64,000 nt of DNA. It comes from Cordilura impudica (lineage: Eukaryota > Arthropoda > Insecta > Diptera > Scathophagidae). Under the pieces are notes generated by a model. That model was not told the DNA's origin and did not search any database. It worked only from the letters and a program-made list of their open reading frames with translations. The stretch is from positions 233,964,868 to 234,028,867 of the forward strand of contig OY821517.1 in assembly GCA_963682025.1 (NCBI GenBank), read 5' to 3'. Positions within the stretch are counted from its first letter, which is position 1, and every line of letters begins with the position of its first letter. Shown in pieces: positions 10,907 through 21,385 of the stretch. The translations under genes and the position numbers were made by a program.

Positions 10907-13900
10907 TTATTTAATATTGTATAACTTAAGTCTATTCTTATGAACTATTTGTTCTTTATTTGTTTTCTTATCAACTATGGTTACATTATTTCTGAAATCT
11001 ATTTTCTTAATTTTATATGGCCCTTTATATGCCATCTCTAACTTATGTCCTGCATCATTTCTTACTGAGACAAAATCTCCTATTTTAAAATTGTAATCTA
11101 ATTTTGTTTTATCATAATTAATTTTTTATTTTATTTTATATATATCTAATAGTTTTTTAACTCTATCTATTGCTACTTCTAATCTAAATTTAATTTCCTT
11201 AGCATAATTATCTATATTATAAAGTGGTGCAACTCTATCTACTTCACTAAATTGTCTAAAATTGTTTGGAATTTTTCCAAAAATAAGTTCATAAGGGCAA
11301 TAATCATGTACTGTAGATGGTGTAGTGTTAAAACAGTACGTGAAATATTTGAGCCATTCATCCCAGTCGTCTTTATCTATTGATATGTAGTTTCGTACGT
11401 ATTCGTTAAAAGTCCGGTGACTTCTTTCTATCGTACCTAGTGTCTGGTGATGATGTGCTGTCGATGTGCGTTTATCTATCTTCAATAGGTTGCAAAGCTC
11501 TGTCAGTATAGAGTTCTTGTATTCTGTGCCCATATCCGAAATGAACGTCTTCATTGGACCGTATATAAGCACAAAATTTTCAAATATCGCTTTTGCGATC
11601 GTCTTAGCTGATTTATCTTTTATTGGTATTGTTACCAAGTATTTAGTTAAGTTACATATCATTGTGACTGCATATTCATTTCCATAAATTGACTTTGGAA
11701 ATGGTCCAATTGTATCTACGTACACCGTATCAAAAGCCCTATTTGGTGTCTCCGTTATTGTCATTGGACTTTTTATATGTTTCTCCGTTTTAGCCAATTG
11801 ACATTTATGGCATGTTTTCACATATTTGGCAATGTCTTTTGTCATATTTTTCCAGTAATAGTATCTCCTGATCTTCTCAGTGGTTCTATATATCCCACAA
11901 TGTCCTCCTTCTATAGGATCATCATGGTATTTCAGCATTATCTCACGTATTGCCTTTGCATTCGTGTTATCAATTTTAGTTACTTCGTTTAATAGAGCTA
12001 TTCTGATTTCATTCAGTGTTTTATTGCCCATATTCTCAAATTCACTTATCGAGACAAATTCGAAAATCTTCTCATGTGGTGAAATCTGAATCTTATTAAT
12101 ATTTAGTTTACAGGCTATTCGTTCTAGCCTAGGGAAAAATTGTCCTAAGTCGATATTCCCTTTAGTAAACAAATCATCTATTCTTATGCTAGCATATATG
12201 GATTTTCCCTTTTTGATGTAACATCTGTTGGGTAAAATCTTTAATTTGTAATATCTTTTGACGTCTATATTATTCAATGGTATATATACCTTGGGCTTAT
12301 TATTATTATTGATATTTTGCTGATTTACTACTGGTTTACTAATTTTCTCTTCCTTAGTCATCGATCTTGTCGTGACCCTTAAAACGGATGAAATCTTGTC
12401 GTTAATATCCTTTAAGTCATTTATTGTAATGCGCGACAGTGCGTCGGCAACATAATTATCTTTTCCCCTGAGATATTCTACTGTGAAATCATATTCCTCC
12501 AGATCGAGTCTCATTCTCGTTAGCTTAGAACTTGGCTTTTTCATGGAGAACAGGTATGAAAGTGGTCTATGGTCTGTTCGGACCAAAAAATGTTTTCCAT
12601 ATATATATGGTCTGAAATATGTGACAGCCCAGTGTATGGCAGTTAATTCCTGTTCAATGGTCGATTTGTTGCTTTCGCCTTTAGTGAAAGTTATAGATGC
12701 ATAGGCCACAGGTAGGTGTCTACCTTCATGTTCCTGTGTTAAAACTGCACCGCAAGCATGCTCACTCGCATCTGTTGTTATGCAAAATTCCTTCGTAAAG
12801 TCTGGGTACTGAGGCAATGTTGGGCTCATTAATGCCTTCTTTAAGTATTTAAACGCGCACTCACAATCTTTTGTCCATTGAAATGGTACTCCCTTTTTGG
12901 ATAGCCTTGTAAGGTGTCTGGAATGTTCAGAGAAGTTTCTAATAAATCGTCGGTAATAGTTGCAAAACGCGACAAACCTTCGTGCGCTATCGGCGTCCGT
13001 AGGCGTCGGGTAATTTTCTATCACCGAATATTTACTATCATCCGGTAATATTCCTCTATCAGTACATTTGTGGCCAAGGTAGGTTACCTCTCTCACAAAG
13101 AATGAACATTTTTGGGGGTGTAGTTTAAGATTGTGTTTACGGCAAAGATCGAATACATCCTTCAAATTTGAAAGCATATGTTTTTCAGAACATCCCAATA
13201 CAACCAAGTCATCCATATATAGGAATGCTTGATTCGGCTTCAGACCACTGAAGGCTAATGTCATCATTCTTTGGAATGAATTCGGTGCTATTTTTAAGCC
13301 ATATGGTAGTCTAGTAAATCTGTATGAACCATTGTTTGTTGAAAATGACGTCAAGTCTCTAGAGTTCTTTTCCAAACCAATTTGATGAAACCTGGACATC
13401 AAGTCCAAACAAGAAAAATATTTTGCTCTACCTAGTTGGTCTAGAATATCGTCTATTCTAGGCAACGGGAATTTATCTGATATTAGTTTTTTATTTATCT
13501 GCCTATAATCTATCACCAAGCGCCATCTTTTTTCATCTGTTCCGGGAAGTGATTTCTTTGGTACCAACAGAGTTGGGCTATTGTATTCCGAAAATGATGG
13601 TTCGATTATCTTGTCATCTATTAGTTTTTCAACCTGTTTGTTTATTTCCTCCTTATGAGATTCTGGTATGCGATAATTTTTAATATACGTTGGTTGATTA
13701 TCTTTTACTCTCAGTTTTTGTTCATAGAAATTGTTGGTAGTAATTGTTTCAGTCCCTAAGCCAAAAATATCATTGTATTCTAAACAAAGCTTAGTTAAAA
13801 TTGTTCTGAACTGTTCAGGAAAGTTTCCCTTCAAAAGGTCCAAAACTTCAGATTTTCTTTGGCTATTTTTATGTGGTTTTTGTTTTACTATTTCGTAGTC

Positions 13901-14341
13901 AGACATTTTCTCGGTTTTTATGTTATTTTGCCTAATTGTTACTATTTTATGTGTGGTATTTAAAAAACGAACCAATGCGTTATTTGATTTTACCAGTATA
14001 TTTGGTACAAAGACACCTGGTACGATTTCTTGATTTGGTATTAGTACATCGTCTTCAAGCTCCGGAAACCTGATTTGACGAATCACTTCTGACCTTGGTG
14101 GGAGTGTTATTCCATTGAAGCCGTTCGTAAGTGGAATTTCTATTACATGCGACAGATTGGGTGGTCGTAGTACGAGGTAATCATGGTTCCCATTGAAATC
14201 TAGTATACATTTATACTTTTTAAAAAAATCCATTCCAAGGATACCGTCGCAAGGTATTGGAAAATTATTTTGTTCTACTTGGAAATCATGTGGTATCAAA
14301 AAAATCATGTGGGTCCGATCACAAGGGAGATGTGTAAACAT
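10907..14341 (-). pseudogene. pol: Element A pol: protease tail, RT, RNase H, integrase
   Basis: The 1,071-codon open segment (11126-14341) contains the end of the protease (DGILGMDFF), RT with FLYMDDLVVLGCS (YMDD at residues 375-378), RNase H (TTDASEHACGAVL, RTDHRPL, VADALSRI), the integrase zinc domain (HCGIYRTTEK with CHKC) and the triad Asp (VDTIGPFP), Asp (SDMGTEY), Glu (LGTIERSH). A frameshift near 11126 leads to a C-terminal part reading DFVSVRNDAGHKLEM and YKGPYKI, with the real stop at 10907-10909. RT shows DLMSRFHQIGLE, where this group usually has small or acidic residues. The enzyme would copy and integrate the element. Only the protease insertion and a few shifts disable this copy. 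Confidence 0.92.
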
Positions 14342-14922
14342 ATAATAATTAAAGAAAACATCAACATCATATTTTCCAGTGCATAAAAAATAAGTCGATT
14401 ATGCTGTTTTCTGAAATTCAATTGATGTTTTCTGAAATGCAATTGATGTTTTCTGAAATTCAATTGATGTTTTCTGAAATACAATTAATGTTTTCAGCAA
14501 TTCAAATGATGCTTTTTGAAATTCTATTGATGTTTTCTGAAATACAATTAATGTTCTCAGCAACTCAAATAATGCTTTTTGAAATTCAATTGATGTTTTC
14601 TGAAATTCTAATTATGTTTTCTGAAATTCAAATGATGTTTTCTGAAATACAATTGATGGTTCCTGAAATACAATTGATGTTTTCTGAAATTCAAATGATG
14701 TTTTCTGAAATTATATTGATGGTTTCTGAAATACAATTGATGTTTTTTGAAAGACAATTGGAAAATGTTTAGAAAAGAACATATCATAATTTTTTCACCA
14801 ATACAATCATAAGTCACACAGCGTTATCTGCTACAGCTCACACCGATATGAGTTACGCTATTTTTGTGATTGTATTGTGAAATAGAAATTTACCCCCCTG
14901 CGCGTATAGATGTTTACACATC
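14329..14922. mobile_element. MITE-like insertion with minisatellite core in element A protease
   Basis: The ends are GATGTGTAAACAT (14329-14341) and its inverted copy (14910-14922), and the insertion interrupts the element A protease reading frame. Inside are a 21 bp minisatellite (14401-14765) and an imperfect hairpin with outer arms CACCAATACAATCA (14796-14809) and its complement (14867-14880). No target duplication is visible, so the exact ends are uncertain. No transposase is encoded. Confidence 0.6.
14401..14765 (+). repeat. 21 bp minisatellite, about 17 units
   Basis: The unit is ATGTTTTCTGAAATTCAATTG with point variants. Because 21 is a multiple of three, the plus strand stays open as a repeated MFSEIQL peptide over 123 codons and the minus strand is partly open too. 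No start context or conservation suggests it is translated. Confidence 0.9.
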
Positions 14923-15190
14923 AAAAACCTCTAAATTTTAGGTCAATAAATACATTACCTATTGAACGAATTTTACCCTGTCCTATTCCACTCAATGTGG
15001 TTGTCTGTTTCTGTTAATTTGCGTTTGATAAAAATGTTTAGTTTTTATAACCGAAATGTCTGCTCCTGTATCTACCAACAGTGTTACCGTGTTGTTCGTG
15101 TCGTTAATTTTTATATTAACATAAAAACTTAAGCTGAGGTTAAGGTTGTATATGTAGTTGGTATTGTTATTATGATATATCTCAGAGGAT
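14923..15190 (-). pseudogene. pol: Element A pol: protease active-site part
   Basis: Minus-strand reading gives NNTVTLLVDTGADISVIKT, the aspartic protease active site DTGAD, then a frame change near 15000 before the MITE-like insertion at 14922. Together with the first 50 residues of the main pol segment this makes up the protease. It overlaps the end of gag at -1, so pol is presumably expressed by frameshifting, as in relatives. The insertion makes it non-functional. Confidence 0.8.
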
Positions 15191-16239
15191 TTTAGCAGTT
15201 TTCCGAATCATTTTCATGTGACTCTGCTGCTCTGACGTAATTTCTGTTACGTCTGTGGTTCTGATTTTGTTGAACCCTGTTGTGAATAGGTTTTTGTTGG
15301 GGTCTGCCGTTGTTACTGTTATTATTATTATTATTGCGTGGGTAATTGTACCTTCCACGATATTGTCTGTAGTTATTATTTCGGTTAAACTTCTGCCCGA
15401 AATACAATACGGCATTTTGTTGCCCTGTTGCTTCAGTACAACTGTTTATGAATTTGACAACGGCCTCATTCATGTTACTGAATTGGCCTGCTTCCATGAT
15501 AAGTTTAACTTTATCGATGGTGCAATTTTTGGTTAGTGCCTTTACTGCAACCTGTGCAATATATATTGGCAGTTTTATTGTTTTGTCGGGTATTCATTAT
15601 TTTTGCTGTCAATACCTCAACCGACTCGCCCTTTACTGAGTTTTTTAGTTTATGTATTATCTCAGTAATGGTTTGTTCATTACCTATTAAATTTCTTGCA
15701 CTTCCCTTTAACTTTGTTTTTATTAAAGAGACTGCGATAGAATCGTGGTCACCTTTGATGGATTCTATTAACTGTAACGAGTCTATAAAGGAACGTAAAT
15801 TTTCTGGTTTTCCATCAAATTCTATGATCAGCTTTGAAGCTGTGTTCAGAAAGTCAACGACTGTTTGTGTCATTTTTACTTCTGTACTTTCCAAAGAGGT
15901 TCCAATATTCTCTGAATTTTCAGTTTCTACTAAGAATTTTACCTCTTCGTGTAGTGTATCTGGTAATTTTACCTTAACACCCTTCTTAGATGATATAATC
16001 AGGATTCTAGTCTTGACATCTAAGAAAAAACTTTCAGCAGCTGTCCTATGTGGTGTCGTTAGTCTGTTATAATTTGCATTTAACAAGACCCTGATTTGTT
16101 CTAACTTTTCGCATAAGATTCTAATATGTTTTATTATTGTTTCCTCTTTTGTGCTTCTATCTATATTTAAACATTTATAAGATTTGTCGAACTCCTCTTT
16201 GATTAGTCTCACCTTCTGAATTATTTCTTGCCAATCCAT
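15191..16239 (-). pseudogene. gag: Element A gag
   Basis: The start is at 16239 (MDWQEIIQKV), 11 bases after the upstream small ORF ends. The first 225 or so residues are helical and end in a capsid-like region (MTQTVVDFLNTASKLIIEFDGKP, written here only in part: FDGKPENLRSFIDSL). A one-base frameshift near 15560 moves the frame to the segment 15192-15497, which reads MNEAVVKFINSC and then an Asn/Arg-rich basic tail (YRQYRGRYNYPRNNNN). Unlike element B, I do not see clear zinc knuckles here, and the basic Asn-rich tail may serve for RNA binding. The frameshift is the only obvious lesion. Confidence 0.82.
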
Positions 16240-16250
16240 GGGAAAATTAT

Positions 16251-16469
16251 TTAAATTTTGTTTAAATCATTGGCTCTGCTCAAATATTTCTTTTTTAATT
16301 TCTTGGTGTTTAAGGCATAAATATGTAATGCAAAATTTAAGCTAATCAGTACGGTTATTATTAGTAAACAACACTCAATTAATTTTAGGTCGATTGAGTC
16401 TTCGTTTATTTCTACTTCATTAATAACATTTGCATTGGGATTCTCTATTTTTGATTGACGACCTCCCAT
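16251..16469 (-). CDS. Element A small ORF b: MG-start membrane protein
   Basis: A 72-residue protein that begins MGGRQSK, a good N-myristoylation-type start (Gly2, Ser6, basic 7). A polar stretch and then one hydrophobic segment (about LIECCLLIITVLISLNFAL, residues 30-48) follow, with a lysine-rich end (KKLKKKYLS). It is on the same strand as gag and ends 11 bases before it. Element B has a counterpart at 18993-19187 with the same plan and very different residues. I infer a membrane-associated accessory protein; function unknown. Similar small ORFs upstream of gag are known in some 412/mdg1 elements, as far as I recall. Confidence 0.6.
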   Translation of the reverse strand: MGGRQSKIENPNANVINEVEINEDSIDLKLIECCLLIITVLISLNFALHIYALNTKKLKKKYLSRANDLNKI

Positions 16470-16955
16470 TTTCCTTCGCTATTTATTTTGTATTTTTTCT
16501 ATTATTTATTTCTATTAAATATTTTTCTGACTGCCTCAATAATTTAACCGAATCTTATATCTTGCTAATTATATATCTTCCCTAGTAATTCATTATTTTT
16601 ATCAATAGCTTATACTATTTTACATGCATCAGTTTTATTTATGTATATATTTAATTTATAAAATATAAAATATTTCATTCTAATTTAATATCTGTTTTTT
16701 TTTTTTTTTTTTTCAACAGCATAATTACCATAGTGTTTTTGTTTTTATATATATAATAGCATCAAGATTAAATATAACCTTTTCAAAAAAAAATTAGATT
16801 AATTGAACTGCATTCCTTACAAATTACTGTTTTTATTTTCTATTTCAAAATTTTTTTTTATTTATTTATTTATTTGTTTGCCAAGAGCGGTTAACGCTTT
16901 CTGGCCTACGGGTGCATAACGGGATGCTCCACTTTTTTTTTTTTTTTTTGTAAAA
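16470..16955 (-). other. Element A leader between small ORFs
   Basis: A noncoding, AT-rich stretch with long T runs (about 16693-16713 and 16935-16949) and ATTTATTT repeats at 16858-16878. Nothing else seen. Confidence 0.6.
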
Positions 16956-17309
16956 CTAGGATGAACTACCTGTTCGCTGTTTTATTAGATGATCAATATC
17001 ATCAATTTTCGCCCAGAGTCTCGTAGCCTGGTCCCACGGTGGTGGTGTTTCGTTGAGGATTCTTAATAGAATTGCCTTTTCTCTTCTAAGTCTGGCGACG
17101 TAGCCGCCTCTCCTCTTTTTTTTCGTCACCAGTGGTATTTTGACTTGTTCTTCCTTTGTTTTCTGCTGGCCCGTCCTTCTTCTGTATTCTTCTATAGTGA
17201 TCGGTGTTGGCCCTTCTGCCATTGATTTGCAATCTCCACTGTCTTTAGGCCAGACAGTATCTTCCTTCAACGCAGCTGATGGATCGTTGTGGCTGATCCA
17301 CCAGGACAA
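16956..17309 (-). CDS. Element A small ORF a (117 residues)
   Basis: An open frame starting MSWWISHNDPS at 17309, about 150 bases after the primer site. It contains TPITIEEYRRRTGQ, a basic KKKRRGGYVARLRREK stretch and a charged helical end. The order leader ORF a, ORF b, gag is shared with element B (19163-19552), whose ORF a also has a proline-rich SPIQIKKK segment followed by charged helices. I do not know its function. The basic middle suggests nucleic-acid binding or nuclear targeting (inference). The start is the only in-frame ATG that gives the full frame. Confidence 0.5.
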   Translation of the reverse strand: MSWWISHNDPSAALKEDTVWPKDSGDCKSMAEGPTPITIEEYRRRTGQQKTKEEQVKIPLVTKKKRRGGYVARLRREKAILLRILNETPPPWDQATRLWAKIDDIDHLIKQRTGSSS

Positions 17310-17439
17310 TATTATTATGCGATTTTTTTTTTTTATTATTTTCAGGATTGCTCAATTTGAGAGCATAATCCTTGTATTATATATATATTTTTTTTTCGTA
17401 ATATATATATATTTTTTTTTACAATGCTCATCTAAGGAG

Positions 17440-17456
17440 CACTGGCAGGATCGCCA
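17440..17456 (-). promoter_or_regulatory. Element A primer binding site
   Basis: On the minus strand TGGCGATCCTGCCAGTG follows the LTR directly. The first bases (TGGCGA) are those used by 412/mdg1 elements, which are known to prime with tRNA-Arg. Element B has the same first 12 bases. Confidence 0.8.
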
Positions 17457-17824
17457 TATAGCAAACAAGATAGTTTTTTAGTTTAAATAGTATTTATTTT
17501 TATTTATACTTCAGCTCTATCTAGGAGCTAAATTATTAATGATTAATGCTAAATTATTAATAATTAATTGATTATAAAATCTTCTTCTTTATATACATAT
17601 TTTCAACCTATATTAACAACAATGTGTTACCTGCACTTGGGTCAGCATAAACATAAGTGTGCCAGCGTAACAACAACATACAATAACAATATACGCAGTC
17701 ATACAATGTTTTGCAAATGCAGTGGTCAACAATATTGATATTTGTTATTTCCGCATTTGCAAATATTGTACGCTATGCAGTGTGGGTATTATACAGCACA
17801 CTACGAAAGTCGTGTTACGCTACA
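17457..17824 (-). repeat. Element A 5' LTR (368 bp)
   Basis: Same length as the 3' LTR with about three substitutions (two near 17558-17561, one near 17580), consistent with a recent insertion. Confidence 0.95.
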
Positions 17825-18694
17825 GTTGTTAGCATACAACACTTGTCTTTGCATCGAACCAATTTCTGACTCTTCCGCAATGTTCATCGCGTCAACGAAA
17901 TTCGTAACTCTACTGGCACTCAAGGTTGATAAGATCTGTTGATCCCTTAGACCGTTCTTGAAAGTGTTAAATGCCATTTTATTATTTGTCCTCACTATAG
18001 AAGCTCTATCTGTCTCTCCGACCTCTAATATTTGGATCTCATTAAGCTCTGAAATTAATTCTTGTATCTTGTTTGCGAATTCCCTAACTGATTCACCTTT
18101 TTGTGTTAATCGAGAAACTTTATTCAAAACATTATTCGAATTTCCCGTCGGTTTGTACGCTTTCTTAAGTGCTGTAATCAAGTCCGTTATGGTTGTTGGA
18201 ACAGTCTCCTGTCTTACCATGTTTTGAACTTTAGAATCTAAACGTGACCTGAATATAAAATTGAAAAATGCATTTTGTTTTGCTGCTGGTATGGTTTCTT
18301 TTACCAATTCTACATTTGCAATAAAATTACTAAGTTCGTTTCTTTTTCCTGTGAAAACATCAATAAGTTTGCTTATAGTGGCTATCTCATTCAAATCCAT
18401 TGCTTCCATTGTAGCAACTTGTCGTTTGTCCAAGGCAATTTTATTCTTTGAATGTTGTGTCAATAAATCTAATGCTTCGTCACGCAACTTTCTAAACTTT
18501 TCTGAAATATTTATTGTCTGTTCTTCTGTGCTGTTTGTTTCTACTAATGCTTTTTCTAAATCTCTCTCTAACCCTTGTATATCTAATCTTTTCGCTGAAA
18601 TAGTTTCCGATGAGTATGGACGTCCTAAGGATTTTCTCGCATTAATTATTATGGACTCCAATGATCTCAATATTGAATCCATGTGAAATAACAA
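17825..18694 (-). pseudogene. gag: Element B gag, N-terminal part
   Basis: The start at 18694 (MLFHMDSILRSLES) leads into 290 residues of helical capsid-type sequence, including NEIATISKLIDVFTGKRNEL and SNFIANVELVKETIPAAKQ, which is the usual capsid core of 412-type Gag, then VREFANKIQELISELN. The last genuine residues are near VLYANN; beyond them the apparent frame enters the element A LTR. The remainder, with zinc knuckles, is at 9966-10362. The first ATG is in an acceptable context, but MDSILRSLES four codons later is equally plausible. Intact apart from the element A insertion. Confidence 0.85.
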
Positions 18695-18992
18695 TCATTC
18701 ATTTTTTTTTTTTTAATGAATCTATCTATATATTTTCAATTTAGTACATATGCTTTATTTTGTAAAAATTTCATTTTCATAACTTCTTAGCAGTTATTTT
18801 TCATTGATATATATTTTTTTCCTTTATAAACTTTTTATCACTACAATATAATTGATATTTAAAAGAATTTTCATTTTACATTATATTATTACTTTAATTC
18901 AGTATATTCTTCATTTACAATTTCTTTAGTTTATTACGATTTCTTTTTCTTTTTATATAATTATTTGATTTGTTTATATGACTTTGAAATCT

Positions 18993-19187
18993 TTATTGCT
19001 GTAATCCAGCTCTAATGTTTTTTCTACGTATTTGTTTTCTTACATATTTGCGTAAATATCTCATTATTACGCCTATTGTAACCACCACACAGACAAATAT
19101 AACGATTTGGACGATAATGCTTACTGCTGTTGGGGCTTGTGCCGTTGCTGTAATCACTTCACTTATTTTTGTTTGGGTACTCCCCAT
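18993..19187 (-). CDS. Element B small ORF b: MG-start membrane protein
   Basis: A 64-residue protein that begins MGSTQTK (N-myristoylation-type: Gly2, small residues 3-6) with one hydrophobic segment (AVSIIVQIVIFVCVVVTIGV, about residues 21-40) and then a very basic tail (RKYVRKQIRRKN). Its start overlaps the end of ORF a (19163) by 25 bases in another frame. It has the same architecture as the element A ORF at 16251-16469. A membrane-anchored accessory protein with a basic inner face is the obvious inference. Function unknown. Confidence 0.6.
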   Translation of the reverse strand: MGSTQTKISEVITATAQAPTAVSIIVQIVIFVCVVVTIGVIMRYLRKYVRKQIRRKNIRAGLQQ

Positions 19188-19552
19188 TTTTGCTTATTTA
19201 TTTTCTTTGTTTTTCTAAATTCCTTTATTTCTAGCTTTGCCTTAGCTATGCGTTGTTGTAACTTTATTATCGTTTCCGGATCTTTGGTGTATGACAGTTC
19301 TGAGTTGATGATTGTTAACTCCTTCTTCTTGCGGTTGACAAAGTCTCCTCTTGACTTTCGTATTTTCGGTATTGGGTATATTTCGTATTTTGGCTCTTCT
19401 ATTATAACTTTCTTCTTAATTTGTATTGGGCTTGGACCCAGCTTCAATATGTCCGGCTTTGTTGCTTCTTCTTTTGATTCTTGTAGTTGTCTTTGCCAAT
19501 TTATTTCCGCAATTCGCATGCCCACTACCAGGTCTTCCCAAGTTTCTTCCAT
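19163..19552 (-). CDS. Element B small ORF a (129 residues)
   Basis: Starts MEETWEDLVVGM at 19552 and ends 19163, overlapping ORF b. Mostly charged, with a predicted coiled-coil-like stretch (ETIIKLQQRIAKAKLEIKEF) and a lysine-rich end. It contains GPSPIQIKKKVIIEEP, placed like the TPITIEEYRRR segment of ORF a in element A. No known domain. The shared position in two diverged elements argues that it is a real, retained gene. Confidence 0.5.
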   Translation of the reverse strand: MEETWEDLVVGMRIAEINWQRQLQESKEEATKPDILKLGPSPIQIKKKVIIEEPKYEIYPIPKIRKSRGDFVNRKKKELTIINSELSYTKDPETIIKLQQRIAKAKLEIKEFRKTKKINKQKWGVPKQK

Positions 19553-20164
19553 TTATCACAATAAAATCAATAACTTTTATCGCATTGTCTATGGTGTATT
19601 TCGTAAAAAGAACTATTCACGCAGACGTACAAATCTACTCCACTTTCGCAATTTCCACAATTTACAACAATCAATTCAATTTTCATAATAAATTTTTTTT
19701 TTTTTCAGAATTTAATTTTGACATCTCATTAAACATTTAACATTTCAGAATATATTGTTTTCTCCAGAATTTAATTTCAACACTTTACATTTTACATTTC
19801 ATAATATAGTATTTTTTTTCTGAATTTTAATTTTAACATTTCATTAAACATTTAACATTTGAAAATATATTATATTTTCTAGAATTTTAATTTTACATGT
19901 TCTTCAAATATATTTTCTCTATAATTCACAATTTTCTTTTTCTTTTTTTTTAAACTTTTAGAAATATTTCCAACTTCGCCAATGCGATGTCTGTCGGATA
20001 TTTTTTTCCTTTTTTTTATATACTTAACTAACCAATACAGGCTGGACTTTTTCTTAATTATGCAGGATCAATTCGGCAGTATTTCTTCTGCAGGATTTCT
20101 TCGGCAGGATTTCTTCAGTTGATATGGCGTAATTTTTCTTCGATTCGGCAGGATATTCTCAGTT
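19553..20164 (-). other. Element B leader with tandem repeats
   Basis: At about 19705-19915 a unit of roughly 57 bp recurs four times (each beginning near AGAATTTAATTTT and containing CATTTAACATTT). At about 20063-20140 a shorter unit containing GGCAGGATTTCTTC recurs three times. No coding sequence is seen. Confidence 0.7.
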
Positions 20165-20181
20165 TGTTTGCAGGATCGCCA
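20165..20181 (-). promoter_or_regulatory. Element B primer binding site
   Basis: On the minus strand TGGCGATCCTGCAAACA starts directly after the LTR end; its first 12 bases equal the element A site. tRNA-Arg-type by family. Confidence 0.8.
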
Positions 20182-20916
20182 TGAAGTGGACTTTTATTAA
20201 GGGTCCAGTAAGATCGTCATGTAGTGGATTTTTCATGAGGATAACATTGTTTTAAAATAAAAGTCCTTTATTTATTTTTATTTTATTAGTCTAAGGATAT
20301 GTCTGGGCAAGACTAGTTCTTGAAAGAACTTCTTCTTCTAGACTATCGATTAGAACTCCCCTTCTTTATTAGAATACAATAGAGTAATTGAGTGCTTTTC
20401 TAAAAGTCAGTCTATAATAGTGTCTACTCTCCAAAATAAATAGTTTCTCTATACTCTAAATCGTGTACTAACTGTGTATATTTGTAACAGGTGATCATAG
20501 AAATTAGGGTGGTTTCTCATTATTAATATTTACGTCATATTTCATACATGAGTACAATTCCAAATAAACGAGTGGAATTGTACTGGTTAAAGTGCATACC
20601 GATACAATGCACTGGAATGTGTATTCCATACAGTTAGCATATGAAATCAAATCTAGTTGTTCTACATATCGATCAATCAACTCTATCCGATTTCATTGCT
20701 TTGTACATTAACCCGCTCAGTCAAACAAACACACTGAGTCATTTGTCAACAACCGTTTGACCTACCCCAAGTATCCACTTAATACTTTTCGTTCTATTTA
20801 TTTGTCGCTAGCCAAATGCACGTGTGCATGTATATGTAGGTTTGTTTGTTGTATCGATTTGTTGTTACGGACACTTCATTGTGTTTACATTCATAAAATA
20901 CGCTATATATACGACA
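20182..20916 (-). repeat. Element B 5' LTR (735 bp)
   Basis: Matches 5308-6004 with substitutions and a 30-odd bp stretch near 20435-20470 that the 3' copy has lost. The outer flank is CTGG. Confidence 0.92.
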
Positions 20917-21385
20917 CTGGACTCAAAATCCAGAACTTTGGTTCTTAAGCACCGAACAGGAATTTCAATTTTTTAATATTTATTCTGATAACATAAACTG
21001 TTCCAAAGTTATTGAATCTCTAGATTTTTCTACCATCACAAAAATTTCAAGCTTTATTCGAAATACACCACAAGAAAACAAATACAACTCGCTCAAAATT
21101 CAACTTACTGCAATGTTTGAAGAAAGTCAAGAATGTAAGTTCAATCGTATTTTTAATGATTTACAACTGGGAGATCAGAAACCAAGTCCACTTTTCAATG
21201 AAATTAGAAATCTTGCTTGTAATAGAATTTCTGATGATATCCTATTTCCTATTTGGGTTAAAAAACTTCCTAAAGAATGTGAACAAAATCTCAGAGGTTT
21301 AAACAAAATTTCATCCTTAACAAATTCGTTAGAAGTTGCAGATGGTATGCTTGAGTGTCCCAAATCTAATATTGCATCAATTAAA
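20917..21385 (+). pseudogene. gag: Element C gag, capsid part (unit 1)
   Basis: Continues the gag cut at 5307. The reading TQNPELWFLSTEQEFQFF, then SLDFSTITKISSFIRNTPQ, LQLGDQKPSPLFNEIR and IWVKKLPKECEQNLRGLN is the conserved capsid order of CsRn1-type Gag, up to CPKSNIASIK at 21385. There the frame is cut by the start of duplication unit 2. The same C-terminal segment continues properly in unit 2 at 22930 (VDSSFNELNKKLDK). So unit 1 has the fuller gag N-terminus and unit 2 the fuller gag C-terminus. Confidence 0.85.

Larger units (their letters stand above)
10363..17824 (-). mobile_element. Element A: 412/mdg1-type Ty3/gypsy retrotransposon nested in element B
   Basis: Two 368 bp LTRs (10363-10730 and 17457-17824) differ at only about three positions. 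The minus-strand order is 5' LTR, primer site, two small ORFs, gag, pol, polypurine tract, 3' LTR. It sits in the gag of element B. The flanking 4 bp are GCTG and GTTG, a target duplication with one later change. Pol is mostly open, so this is the youngest 412-type layer. It carries its own 594 bp insertion in the protease (14329-14922). Confidence 0.92.
5308..20916 (-). mobile_element. Element B: 412/mdg1-type Ty3/gypsy retrotransposon, interrupted by element A
   Basis: The LTRs at 5308-6004 and 20182-20916 are flanked by the 4 bp duplication CTGG. The minus-strand order is 5' LTR, primer site TGGCGATCCTGC, two small ORFs, gag, pol, 3' LTR. The RT/RNase H/integrase blocks and the small ORFs match the 412/mdg1 group. 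Element A splits gag at 10362/17825. Pol carries several stops and frameshifts, and the LTRs differ by a 30-odd bp deletion plus scattered changes, so B is clearly older than A. Confidence 0.9.

Noticed and set aside
10628..10924. 98-codon plus-strand frame
   Set aside because: It overlaps the element A LTR and is antisense to the integrase C-terminus.
14401..14772. 123-codon MFSEIQL-repeat protein
   Set aside because: It is a minisatellite with a 21 bp period inside a MITE-like insertion, with no supporting start context or homology.
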